Source: Actinomycetes bacterium (lineage in GTDB: Bacteria; Actinomycetota; Actinomycetes; S36-B12). Taken from it: DNA of 54,655 bases. Location: positions 2,392 through 57,046 of the forward strand of contig JAHECS010000016.1 in the NCBI GenBank assembly GCA_024641635.1. Direction: 5' to 3'. Numbering within the stretch: position 1 is the stretch's first letter; each line of letters starts with the position of its first letter. The notes below the pieces were generated by a model, which was not told the origin of the DNA, ran no database searches, and saw nothing but the letters and a program-made list of their open reading frames with translations. Positions 19,047-28,174 of this stretch are shown in pieces. A program made the translations under genes and the position numbers.

Positions 19047-20718
19047 ACTCGTAGACGAGGCCGTCGGCCGCGCCGACGAGGGTGGGCAGGCCGGGGGCCG
19101 CACCGACACTCAGCGGAGCCTCGGGAGACCCGTTCGACGACGTCGAACCACGAGCCAGGTCGACGTCGAACACCTGCAGCGTCCCGGCACTCTCACTGCC
19201 CAGCACAGACACCGAGTCGGCACCCGACCAGGCCGCGTCGACGACCTCCTCGAGCCGGGACTCGATCCTGATGGGCTGGTCCACCCTGATCCGCGAGGAA
19301 CTGCCCGCCGTGCGGATGATCCGCGCCAGCAGCACACCGGTCCGGGGTCCGCGGCGGATGACGAGCAGGGCGCGCGTACCGTCGCGCGAGGGGCTGGCCC
19401 CGATGAGCGTCGTTCGCTTGCTCAACCCCGAGACGGTGATCGGAACGCTCGTCCCGTCGCCACTGACAGAGACGAGACCTTCGTCGGCGTCGACGACCCA
19501 CACGGACGAGGCGCGGTCGAAGGCGACCGATGTCGGCGATCCCGGCTCACGGATCCGGATCATCGGCGCGTCCTCGAAGAGTCGGGCCTGCCACACCGCA
19601 CCCTCGGGATCGATGCCCGCCACCAGCTGCGAGTCCAGGCCGATGGCGATGTCGGTCAGTGTCACCTCCCCCGTCCCGGCCCCTCCCGGGACAGGCCGCA
19701 CGCCGTCCGGAATGAGTCGGACCACGCCCTCAGGTCGGGTGGCGTAGCCCGCGGCCCCGGCCGGCAGACCGTTCGGGTCCACGGCGGGCCAGGAATCCCT
19801 CGGCTGGGGCGAGGGAGCGCCCGGCACCAGGAGCGGCTGCCCGGCCGCCGTGATCTCGATGGCCTGGACCTCGGGGAGCTGACGCAGGGTCCAGACGATC
19901 TGCTGCGAGATCGCCTGCCGGGTGTCGTCGTCGGCCTGTCGGGCGTTCGCGGTGAGGTCGACTCGTGCCACTCCCGATTCGATCGGCACGGCGTCGATGT
20001 TGAGCCGCACGCCCGCCGGGAATCCGGTGCGGACGGCCGGCAGGAGCCACTCGTTGGGCCCGGCAACCAACCGCCGCACCAGCGTGGTCGCGAGGCCGGG
20101 GCCGATCACCGGCACCATCCGGGGATCCGGCACGAGGGTCTCGAAGGTGGGGTTGAAGAAGTAGACGGCGAAGCTGCGGAAGGCCCGATCGACGTCGGAC
20201 TGCGAGAGCAGGAGACCCTGCGGCAGCTGCGCGATGCGCCACTCCGTCCCTTCCTTGGTCATGACGAAGCTCTCGCGGATCTCGGCGGACGGGCCCTTGA
20301 CGGTGTAGCGGCCGTTCCGCGAAATCGCACCCGACTGGGGGGCCGTCATCACCACGGCCGAGCCCAACTCGGTCAGCGCCGGGGCACCCTCGTACACGGC
20401 GACGCCGGCATCCGTGTCCCATTCGGCGCTCGCCTCCGGGGTCAGGTACTCCCGGGCCACCGCGTGGTCGCCGTCGAAGGATGCGGAGGCGTCGAGGAAG
20501 CCCTGCACGACCTCCTGGGACGTCATCCCGGGGCGCGGCTCCCGGGCGATGACGCGGATGAACTGGTCCTCCGGGTCGACTCCGATCTGCTCTCCCTGCT
20601 CGATCTGCCCGGCCGTCGGGACCTGGGCAGTGAGGGACGACGGGACTCCGGAGCAGCCGGAGAGGAGGGCCAGCAGCGGAACGAGCGCGGCGGCGGCGAT
20701 CTGCCGCACCCGGGTCAT
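18988..20718 (-). CDS. lpqB: lipoprotein LpqB, partner of MtrAB
   Basis: A 576-residue lipoprotein. The signal peptide ends in the lipobox LLSGC (Cys22), so the mature protein is lipid-anchored outside the membrane. A GerMN domain follows (around VYFFNPTFETLVPDPRMVPV and TTLVRRLVAGPNEWLLP), then a beta-propeller-like C-terminal half with repeated strands such as SVWVVDADEGLVSVSGDG. LpqB interacts with the sensor MtrB and modulates its signalling in mycobacteria and Streptomyces. The ATG overlaps the mtrB stop (ATGA), giving the conserved order mtrA-mtrB-lpqB. Its 3' end overlaps the convergent comF gene. Confidence 0.95.
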   Translation of the reverse strand: MTRVRQIAAAALVPLLALLSGCSGVPSSLTAQVPTAGQIEQGEQIGVDPEDQFIRVIAREPRPGMTSQEVVQGFLDASASFDGDHAVAREYLTPEASAEWDTDAGVAVYEGAPALTELGSAVVMTAPQSGAISRNGRYTVKGPSAEIRESFVMTKEGTEWRIAQLPQGLLLSQSDVDRAFRSFAVYFFNPTFETLVPDPRMVPVIGPGLATTLVRRLVAGPNEWLLPAVRTGFPAGVRLNIDAVPIESGVARVDLTANARQADDDTRQAISQQIVWTLRQLPEVQAIEITAAGQPLLVPGAPSPQPRDSWPAVDPNGLPAGAAGYATRPEGVVRLIPDGVRPVPGGAGTGEVTLTDIAIGLDSQLVAGIDPEGAVWQARLFEDAPMIRIREPGSPTSVAFDRASSVWVVDADEGLVSVSGDGTSVPITVSGLSKRTTLIGASPSRDGTRALLVIRRGPRTGVLLARIIRTAGSSSRIRVDQPIRIESRLEEVVDAAWSGADSVSVLGSESAGTLQVFDVDLARGSTSSNGSPEAPLSVGAAPGLPTLVGAADGLVYEFSSGLWSERVRGSAPTYPG

Positions 20719-22418
20719 CGCTTGCCCTCCGATCCGTTGATGACGAAGGTCGCGGCCGGCGAGGGGGCCGCGGTCTCGGGCTCGTCCACCACGACGTCCT
20801 CGGCTCTCGGCGGCTTCGAGTGGTCGGCCGACTCCTCGCCATCCGGACCAAGTGCCAGGGGTGACTCACGGAAGCCCGCGGCGCGATCGAGTGGCAGCGT
20901 CAGGCGGAAGACCGCGCCCTGGCCCGGCTCTCCCCACGCCTCGAGCCAGCCGCCGTGGAGGAGGGCGTCCTCGAGCGAGATGGCCAGCCCAAGCCCCGTC
21001 CCGCCGGTGGTCCGCGCACGCGCCGGGTCTGCGCGCCAGAAGCGGTTGAACACCAGTGCCGATTCGCCCGGGCGCAGACCCACGCCGAAGTCACGCACGG
21101 TGATGGCGACGGCTTCGTCGTTCTGCGCGACCCGCACGTCCACCCCGTGCAGATCGCCATGCTCCACGGCGTTCTCGATCAGGTTGCGCACTATTCGATG
21201 CACGCGGCGGGGGTCGCAGGTGACCGAGCACGTCTGCTCCACAGTGACGAGACGGATGTCGAGGCCGGCTCGTTCCGCCAGGGGCTGGGCGCCGTCGATC
21301 GCCCGCTGGACCAGGGTGACGAGGTCGACGCTCTCGGCGTCGAGGACCGCCGCCCCTGCGTCGAAGCGGGAGATCTCGAGCAGGTCCCCGAGCAGGGCCT
21401 CGAAGCGATCAAGCTGGTTCTGCAGGAGTTCGACCGCGCGTTCCGTCGGGGCGTCCAGCTGGTCACGGTCGTCGTACACGACGTCGGCGGCCATCCGGAT
21501 CGTGGTCAACGGCGTGCGCAGCTCGTGCGAGACGTCGGACACGAATCGCTGCTGGACCCGGGACAGGTCCTCGAGCTGACGGATCTGGCTCGCCAGGCTC
21601 TCCGCCATCGCGTTGAACGACGTCGCCAGCCGAGCGAGGTCGTCGGTTCCGGTGACCTTCATCCGCTCGGACAGGTTTCCGTCGGCGAGCCTCGCAGCGG
21701 TCTGCGACGCCGCCTTCACGGGCACGACGACCTGGCGTGTGACCAGCCATGCGACCCCGGCGAGGAGGAGCACGAGAAGGATGCCGGTGAGGAGCACCGA
21801 CGAGCGGACGAGGTCGAGGGTGCCCTGCTCCTGGCCGAGCGGGAACAGGTAGTACAGCTCGTACGGGCCCACGGTCGGCACCAGCAGCGGTGCCCCGACG
21901 ACGAGGCCAGGCGTGCTCCGACCGTCGAGGAACTTGATCTCCGAGTATGTCCATGACTGCCGTTGAGACTCGATGACCGCCGAGCGCAGGGCCTCCGGGA
22001 CCGACGACTCGGCCACAAGGTTCGTGCCTCGCTCGGGGGCGTCGCCGCCTGGCTGTGACGACAGCAGCAGCACGTCGAAAGTCGACGGGGAGCCGGCCCG
22101 CGCCGCGAGAGCGGAGACGACGCTGTCGACGAGGCGGGACGCCGAGGGCGTGGACGGACCGGTGTCCGCGGCGTCGAGGATTCGCTGGGCCTCACCGAGT
22201 CCCGCGGACGCCTCGCCGACGGAGATGCGCTCCTTCGCGTCGAGGAGACCAGTCGTGACGCGGGACAGCAGGGACACGCCCAGGACGCCGACCACGACGA
22301 CCGACAGGACCAGAGTGGTGAGCGTGACACGCACCCACAGGGATCGACCCCAGATGCGCCGGATCGCCCTCGGCACGGCCAGGAAGATCCGGGAAACGCC
22401 CATCAGGAAGCGGGTCAT
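20715..22418 (-). CDS. mtrB: two-component sensor histidine kinase MtrB
   Basis: The membrane sensor that phosphorylates MtrA. It has 567 residues: first transmembrane helix near residues 32-52, an extracytoplasmic sensor domain, a second helix near residues 220-240 (LLTGILLVLLLAGVAWLVT), HAMP, then the kinase. The H-box is SDVSHELRTPLTTIRM with His298. ATP-binding motifs follow: NLIENAVEHG (N box), DFGVGL (G1) and GGTGLGLAI (G2). The C-terminal tail of about 55 residues is acidic and disordered. The frame is open upstream, but ATG at 22418, 17 bases after the mtrA stop, fits the family and follows GGGCGG. It controls cell-wall and division genes in relatives. Confidence 0.96.
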   Translation of the reverse strand: MTRFLMGVSRIFLAVPRAIRRIWGRSLWVRVTLTTLVLSVVVVGVLGVSLLSRVTTGLLDAKERISVGEASAGLGEAQRILDAADTGPSTPSASRLVDSVVSALAARAGSPSTFDVLLLSSQPGGDAPERGTNLVAESSVPEALRSAVIESQRQSWTYSEIKFLDGRSTPGLVVGAPLLVPTVGPYELYYLFPLGQEQGTLDLVRSSVLLTGILLVLLLAGVAWLVTRQVVVPVKAASQTAARLADGNLSERMKVTGTDDLARLATSFNAMAESLASQIRQLEDLSRVQQRFVSDVSHELRTPLTTIRMAADVVYDDRDQLDAPTERAVELLQNQLDRFEALLGDLLEISRFDAGAAVLDAESVDLVTLVQRAIDGAQPLAERAGLDIRLVTVEQTCSVTCDPRRVHRIVRNLIENAVEHGDLHGVDVRVAQNDEAVAITVRDFGVGLRPGESALVFNRFWRADPARARTTGGTGLGLAISLEDALLHGGWLEAWGEPGQGAVFRLTLPLDRAAGFRESPLALGPDGEESADHSKPPRAEDVVVDEPETAAPSPAATFVINGSEGKR

Positions 22419-22435
22419 CGTCACGCCGCCCGCGG

Positions 22436-23137
22436 CTATGCCGGACCGGCCTTGTATCCCACGCCGCGGACGGTCAGGACCACGTCGGGGCGCTCGGGGT
22501 CGCGCTCGACCTTCGCGCGCAGCCGCTGGACGTGAACATTGACGAGGCGGGTGTCCGCGGCGTGCCGATAGCCCCAGACCTCCTGCAGCAGGACCTCGCG
22601 GGTGAACACCTGGCCAGGCTTGCGGGCCAGGCACACGAGCAGGTCGAATTCCAGGGGGGTCAGCGACAGCACCTCGTCACTGCGCTTGACGGTGTGACCC
22701 GAGACGTCGATCTCGAGATCGCAGACGACCAGCACCTGCGGCGGCGACTCGTCGGTGCGGCGGATGCGGGCCCTGATGCGGGCCACGAGCTCCTTGGGCT
22801 TGAACGGCTTGACGATGTAGTCGTCGGCACCGGACTCCAGGCCGACGACGACGTCAACCGTGTCGCTCTTGGCCGTGAGCATGACGATGGGCGTTCCGGA
22901 CTCGGCCCGGATGGAACGACAGACGTCGATGCCGTCGCGACCGGGCAGCATGAGGTCGAGGAGGACGAGATCGGGCTTGGTGTCCCGGAACGCGTTGAGC
23001 GCCTCATTGCCGTCTGCGCAGAACACCGCCTCGAAGCCCTCGCCGCGCAGGACGATTCCGAGCATCTCGGAGAGTGCGGCGTCGTCGTCGACGACGAGCA
23101 CACGACCCCGCGACACTCCGCTCGAGTTGACGGTCAT
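22436..23137 (-). CDS. mtrA: two-component response regulator MtrA
   Basis: An OmpR/PhoB-type response regulator of 233 residues. The receiver domain holds the acidic pocket VVDDD, the phosphoacceptor Asp61 (LVLLDLMLPGRDG), the conserved Thr in VMLTAKS and Lys in IVKPFKPKEL. The winged-helix output domain holds LTPLEFDLLVCLARKPG and DTRLVNVHVQRLRAKVE, very close to mycobacterial MtrA. MtrA is a broad regulator of cell-wall remodelling, division and replication in actinobacteria. The ATG is four bases after the stop of the CPBP protease gene, so transcription probably starts upstream of that gene. In M. tuberculosis the upstream gene is tmk instead. Confidence 0.97.
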   Translation of the reverse strand: MTVNSSGVSRGRVLVVDDDAALSEMLGIVLRGEGFEAVFCADGNEALNAFRDTKPDLVLLDLMLPGRDGIDVCRSIRAESGTPIVMLTAKSDTVDVVVGLESGADDYIVKPFKPKELVARIRARIRRTDESPPQVLVVCDLEIDVSGHTVKRSDEVLSLTPLEFDLLVCLARKPGQVFTREVLLQEVWGYRHAADTRLVNVHVQRLRAKVERDPERPDVVLTVRGVGYKAGPA

Positions 23138-23141
23138 GCGC

Positions 23142-23927
23142 CTATGGTGTCATGTCGGGCATGCCCACGAGCAGCACTATCGCCCCGGGGGCATTGACGA
23201 CGCCGTGCCCGACCATCGCCGCGCCTGTCGATCCGGTCTTCCATCTCACGATGCCGAGCAGCAACCCGGTCGGAAGCAGCACGAAGAAGCGGACGGGCTC
23301 GAAGTGGAAGCCCGCGAAGACGACAGCCGTGATGACGATGGTCAGCACCGCACCCACGCCCCGCTTGCGAAGGGCGGTGAAGAAGAGCCCCCGGAAGAAC
23401 AGCTCCTCGACGATCGGCGCGCCCACCATGACGAGCATCGCGAAGATGACGACGGATCCCCTGCCCCCGGACGCCTCCAGCTCGTTCGCGGCCTCACCGG
23501 CCGCCGACGACACGTCGGGGACGAACAGCTGGGTGATGAGCGCGGCGATGCCGGCCAGGATCAGGCCGAAGAAGCCGGCGAGGAAGCCCCACCCGGTATC
23601 GCCCCACGTGAGCCGCAGCCCGAGGTCGATACGGGGTCCGTTGCCGCGCCACGTCGTCGCGAGGATCGGCCACCCGGCCAAGGCCAGCCACGGCAGGGTC
23701 GTGCCGACGAGGACCTGGATCCCTGTCGTCGCGTTGACCGCGATGAGCACACCCGCCGCAGAGACGCCGATGACGATCGCCGCCACCGCCCCGATGAGGA
23801 CGTCCCACAGCCCCCACCGCGGGGCGCGCAGCACCCGCCCTTCCGCCACGGCAGCGGTGACCGTGACCGGGCACCCCGGGTAGTCGGCCACTGGTTCGGC
23901 ATCGTCGAGCCGAGGTGTGGGCGTCAC
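23142..23927 (-). CDS. CPBP family intramembrane glutamic protease
   Basis: A polytopic membrane protein of about 261 residues with the three CPBP (Abi/CAAX) motifs: EELFFR, FHFEPVRF, and HGVVN near the C-terminus. Counted from the GTG at 23936 these give Glu177-178, Arg182, His211, and His244 with Asn248. About seven hydrophobic segments are seen. Relatives cleave prenylated or other membrane proteins; the substrate here is unknown. Two starts are possible, GTG 23936 and GTG 23927. I chose 23927, because a TACGGT -10 box (23935-23940) overlaps the first and ends seven bases before the second, implying a leaderless message. It lies four bases before mtrA and probably leads the mtrAB-lpqB operon. 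Confidence 0.88.
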   Translation of the reverse strand: MTPTPRLDDAEPVADYPGCPVTVTAAVAEGRVLRAPRWGLWDVLIGAVAAIVIGVSAAGVLIAVNATTGIQVLVGTTLPWLALAGWPILATTWRGNGPRIDLGLRLTWGDTGWGFLAGFFGLILAGIAALITQLFVPDVSSAAGEAANELEASGGRGSVVIFAMLVMVGAPIVEELFFRGLFFTALRKRGVGAVLTIVITAVVFAGFHFEPVRFFVLLPTGLLLGIVRWKTGSTGAAMVGHGVVNAPGAIVLLVGMPDMTP

Positions 23928-23934
23928 ATCGCAC

Positions 23935-23940
23935 ACCGTA
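23935..23940 (-). promoter_or_regulatory. candidate -10 box leading the CPBP-mtrA-mtrB-lpqB operon
   Basis: TACGGT on the minus strand ends seven bases before the GTG at 23927. It is back to back with a -10 box for the divergent gene at 23967. No clear -35 was found. It would produce a leaderless message for the protease gene and carry mtrA, mtrB and lpqB. Confidence 0.5.
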
Positions 23941-23954
23941 ATGCTCCGCTCCGG

Positions 23955-23960
23955 TACCGT
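23955..23960 (+). promoter_or_regulatory. candidate -10 box for a leaderless small membrane protein gene
   Basis: TACCGT ends six bases before the ATG at 23967, so transcription would start at or one base from the start codon. There is no ribosome-site sequence before this ATG, which agrees with leaderless expression. Confidence 0.55.
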
Positions 23961-23966
23961 CGCCGG

Positions 23967-24227
23967 ATGACTGAGCGACCGCTGTCGAAGAATCCGTGGC
24001 TGCGCATGAGCGCCCTGCCCCGCGCCACCGGGGTGGTCCTCCTCGTCGTCGGCGCCGTGTGGGTCATGCAGGGCATCGGCGTGGCGAAGGGCAGCGTGAT
24101 GACGGACAACACGTGGTGGGCGGTGCTCGGCGCCGCCTTCGTCATCGCCGGGGTCGTCGTGCTGCAGCGGTCCCTCAACGCGGCCAAGCGGGCCATCGCA
24201 GCGGACGAGCCGCGCGACCCCCGCTGA
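23967..24227 (+). CDS. small two-helix membrane protein, conserved and uncharacterised
   Basis: A protein of 86 residues with two transmembrane helices, about residues 20-36 (TGVVLLVVGAVWVMQGIG) and 48-66 (WAVLGAAFVIAGVVVLQ). A short loop, AKGSVMTDNTWW, joins them. The N-terminus is basic and the C-terminal tail is hydrophilic. The layout is common in small actinobacterial membrane proteins of unknown role. It is divergent from the CPBP-mtrA operon and convergent with ahcY, with a long hairpin filling the 66-base gap. Nothing in the sequence points to a specific function. Confidence 0.75.
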   Translation: MTERPLSKNPWLRMSALPRATGVVLLVVGAVWVMQGIGVAKGSVMTDNTWWAVLGAAFVIAGVVVLQRSLNAAKRAIAADEPRDPR

Positions 24228-24232
24228 CGACA

Positions 24233-24288
24233 GAATCCTGCAGCTGCCGTCACAAACGGGCTCCGTTGTGACGGCAACTGCAGGATTC
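24233..24288. terminator. long hairpin between convergent genes, probable bidirectional terminator
   Basis: The arms 24233-24255 and 24266-24288 pair over 23 bases with a single C-A mismatch. Three more pairs form beyond one bulged base and leave a three-base loop. The hairpin begins six bases after the stop of the small membrane protein gene and ends five bases before the stop of ahcY. There is no T-run. It resembles the palindrome at 14329-14386 in architecture but not in sequence. Confidence 0.7.
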
Positions 24289-24293
24289 GCGAA

Positions 24294-25751
<1,458 letters not shown>

Positions 25752-25762
25752 GCTGCAGTACT

Positions 25763-25826
25763 CCTCAGGATTGATGAGGCGAACGGCACGAGGCTTCGAT
25801 GGTTCGCTCGATGGCTTCACGTGCCG
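25763..25826 (-). promoter_or_regulatory. possible structured leader of ahcY
   Basis: On the minus strand, CGGCACG (25820-25826) can pair with CGTGCCG (25784-25790) around a direct repeat of CATCGA. Closer to the gene, CCTCA (25775-25779) pairs with TGAGG (25763-25767), which contains part of the ribosome site. This could mask translation initiation. It does not match any riboswitch class I can recognise. Confidence 0.35.
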
Positions 25827-25904
25827 GGACGGGAACCAGGGCTCCGGACCATCACCAGCGCCCCTATTCTGCCAGATCCCCGGCAATCCGCCTGCCAGCG
25901 CCGA

Positions 25905-26825
25905 TCAGGCCGGGGGCGTCCGGTCGATGTCCGGCTCGAGGAAGACGTACTTCGCGCTCGGCACAGCCGCCCGCAGCTTCACCTCGGCGTCGTCGATGTC
26001 CTCGGCGATCTCCCGTCCGGTGGCCGAATGGGCCACGGCGATCTTGGCCGCGACGAGCAGCTCGTCGGGCCCGACGTGCAGCGTCCGCAGGTGGATGACC
26101 CGGTTCACCCCGTCCGAACTCTCCAGAGCGACACGGATGGCCTCCACCTCCTCCGGCAGGGCCGACTCGCCCGTGAGCATGATGGCCATCTCCATCGCGA
26201 GGAAGATCGCGATGACGACGAGCAGGGTGCCGACCGCCATCGCGCCCATCGCGTCGAAACGTCCGTTGCCGGTCAGGACGGCCAGCCCGACGCCCGCCAG
26301 CGCGAACACCAGGCCCACGAGCGCCCCTGCGTCCTCGAGCAGGATGACCGGCAGCTCCGGCTGCCGGGCGTCACGGACGAACTGGACCATCGACCGCCGG
26401 CCGCGGGACCGATTCGCCTCCCGGACAGCCGTCCGGAACGACAGCCCCTCCAGGACGATGGCGACCAGCAGGACGAGAACGGCGATCCACCACGAGTCCA
26501 GGGGCTCGGGGTGCTGCCACTTGTGCCAGCCCTCGTAAAGAGAGAACAGGCCACCGACCAGGAAGAGGACCACGGCCACGACGAAGCCGTACACGAACCG
26601 ACGCCGCCCGTAGCCGAAGTTGTGACGCTCGTCGGCCTCCTTCCTGGCTCGCTTGTTGCCGACGAGGAGGAGGACCTGGTTGCCCGAGTCGGCCACCGAG
26701 TGGATGGCCTCCGACAGCATGGACGACGAGCCGGTGAAGAAGAACGCGATGAACTTCGCGACGGCAATCCCGAGGTTCGCGAGCAGGGCGGCCACGACCG
26801 CCTTGATGCCGCCCTCAGTGCTCAT
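25905..26825 (-). CDS. cation diffusion facilitator family transporter
   Basis: A 306-residue CDF exporter that exchanges protons for divalent metal ions, usually Zn2+, Fe2+ or Mn2+. The first helix is followed by SEAIHSVADSGNQ, where HSVAD carries the conserved metal-binding Asp of TM2. Other membrane segments are VYGFVVAVVLFLVGGLFSLYEG, WWIAVLVLLVAIVLEGLSF, DAGALVGLVFALAGVGLAV and FDAMGAMAVGTLLVVIAIFLAME, the last with the TM5 Asp. A cytoplasmic ferredoxin-like domain ends the protein. The ATG overlaps the end of manA by 11 bases, so the gene is in the manB-manA operon, although no functional link is obvious. Confidence 0.92.
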   Translation of the reverse strand: MSTEGGIKAVVAALLANLGIAVAKFIAFFFTGSSSMLSEAIHSVADSGNQVLLLVGNKRARKEADERHNFGYGRRRFVYGFVVAVVLFLVGGLFSLYEGWHKWQHPEPLDSWWIAVLVLLVAIVLEGLSFRTAVREANRSRGRRSMVQFVRDARQPELPVILLEDAGALVGLVFALAGVGLAVLTGNGRFDAMGAMAVGTLLVVIAIFLAMEMAIMLTGESALPEEVEAIRVALESSDGVNRVIHLRTLHVGPDELLVAAKIAVAHSATGREIAEDIDDAEVKLRAAVPSAKYVFLEPDIDRTPPA

Positions 26826-27936
26826 CCGGGTCGCCCCCGTATCGGGTCTCGGTCTGCCGCGCGGTGGACTGAACGACCGCAACCAGGCCGTCGGCCTCGA
26901 TCACGCTGTCCGGGTCGTCGGCCGAGATCACGGCGGCCGTGCCGGGGCGCAGGCTGATCTCGCCGAACTCGGACGTGACTCGGGCGGTGCCCTCGATGAG
27001 CAGCAGGATCCGGTAGGCACCCGAAGGCACGCGCTCCTGCCCGGACGAGATGACGCGCACGACGAAGGGAGCGTTCCGGGGCCAGATGAGATCGCCGTGC
27101 GATGTCGGCATCACCTGCGGAGCGAGGTCGTCGGCCAGCGCGGCGATCGCATGATCGACGAACACCGGCTTGCTGGTGAGGCCCAGCCGGACGACGTTGT
27201 CGGACGAGGTCATGACCTCCAGGCCGATCCCCCGGATGTAGCTGTGGGGCACACCGGCCGGCACGTAGACCGCCTGACCCGCCTCGAGTCGCAGGTACGC
27301 GAGCAGCGGGGTCAGCAGCGCGCCGGGATCGCCGGGGTAGTTGTCGGCCACGGTCGCGTAGGCCGCGACCTGGGGATCGGGAAGGCCGGCCGATGCTGCA
27401 GCGTCAGCGAGCCGGGCGACGCGCTCGGGGGTGGCCTGGCCGAGGATCAGTGGGATCGCCGCGGCGCGATCGCCCTCGCGGAGGGCTGCCAGGGACTCGG
27501 CACTGAGGTCGAGCCCCTCGAGGATCGCCGCGGCCTCGTCCGCGGATCGCCATCCCGCGAAGGCCTCGAACGATTCGAGCGCGACGAGCATCTCCGTCTT
27601 CTCGAAAGGGTCCGAGTACACGGGCTCGGCGCCCGGTTCCTGCTGCGCCTGCCAGCCGGACTCGGCGACCAGCCTGGGCGGATGCACCTGGACGGACAGC
27701 GGACGTGCCGCGGCCAGGAGCTTGACCAGGAGGGGGATGGCCTCGATGTCGAAGTGGTCGGCGAGGTGCTCCCCGGTCAGCTCACCCCCGATGTCGACGA
27801 GGGGCGAGGGCCCACCCGGGTGGACGCCGAACCACAGCTCGGCCTGGGGTCCTCCGGTGCTGCGGCCGCTCCACGCCTCGAGGCCGTCGACCATCCCCCA
27901 GTCGTAGTCCTTGATCGCACCTCGGACGACAAGCAC
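26815..27936 (-). CDS. manA: mannose-6-phosphate isomerase, class I
   Basis: Interconverts fructose-6-phosphate and mannose-6-phosphate, feeding manB and GDP-mannose synthesis. It has 373 residues. Zinc ligands are visible: Gln and His in LSVQVHPP, Glu in EKTEMLVALE, and His in AGVPHSYIRG. The arginine-containing VRLGLTSKPV follows. The GTG at 27936 lies two bases after the Trm112-like gene stop and gives the expected N-terminus LVVRGAIKDYDWG. M. tuberculosis has a phosphosugar isomerase-like gene (Rv3256c) between manA and manB. That gene is absent here. Confidence 0.95.
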   Translation of the reverse strand: MLVVRGAIKDYDWGMVDGLEAWSGRSTGGPQAELWFGVHPGGPSPLVDIGGELTGEHLADHFDIEAIPLLVKLLAAARPLSVQVHPPRLVAESGWQAQQEPGAEPVYSDPFEKTEMLVALESFEAFAGWRSADEAAAILEGLDLSAESLAALREGDRAAAIPLILGQATPERVARLADAAASAGLPDPQVAAYATVADNYPGDPGALLTPLLAYLRLEAGQAVYVPAGVPHSYIRGIGLEVMTSSDNVVRLGLTSKPVFVDHAIAALADDLAPQVMPTSHGDLIWPRNAPFVVRVISSGQERVPSGAYRILLLIEGTARVTSEFGEISLRPGTAAVISADDPDSVIEADGLVAVVQSTARQTETRYGGDPDEH

Positions 27937-27938
27937 GG

Positions 27939-28172
27939 TCAGCCGTCCACCGACGCGGAGGGGGCCTCGCCGTCGGGACCGATGGCCTCGTCGAGAAGCA
28001 TGACGGGGATCCCGTCGCGCACCTCGAACGAGCGGCCGCACGAGGTGCAGACGATGCGGCCGGTCTCCTCATCGGCCCGCACCGGGGCGTGCTCAGGGCA
28101 CGGGCACGCAAGGATCTCCCACAGGTCGGCAGCGATGCCGAACGGGGCAGGACGTCCGGTGAGCTCGGCCAT
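27939..28172 (-). CDS. Trm112-like small zinc protein
   Basis: A protein of 77 residues. Cys23 and Cys25 in ILACPCPEHAPV and the pair in IVCTSC (about residues 42-45) fit a zinc ribbon, followed by RSFEVRDGIPVMLLDEA, the typical Trm112/YcaR ending. Eukaryotic and archaeal Trm112 activates methyltransferases; bacterial relatives have no clear partner. It is packed tightly, with its ATG one codon after the manB stop and its stop two bases before manA. The conserved position between manB and manA suggests a link to mannose-phosphate metabolism, but this is not shown. Confidence 0.88.
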   Translation of the reverse strand: MAELTGRPAPFGIAADLWEILACPCPEHAPVRADEETGRIVCTSCGRSFEVRDGIPVMLLDEAIGPDGEAPSASVDG

Positions 28173-28174
28173 CG

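Noticed and set aside
23936-23936. GTG 23936 as the start of the CPBP protease
   Set aside because: It overlaps the best -10 box, which is placed correctly for the GTG at 23927; kept only as an alternative.
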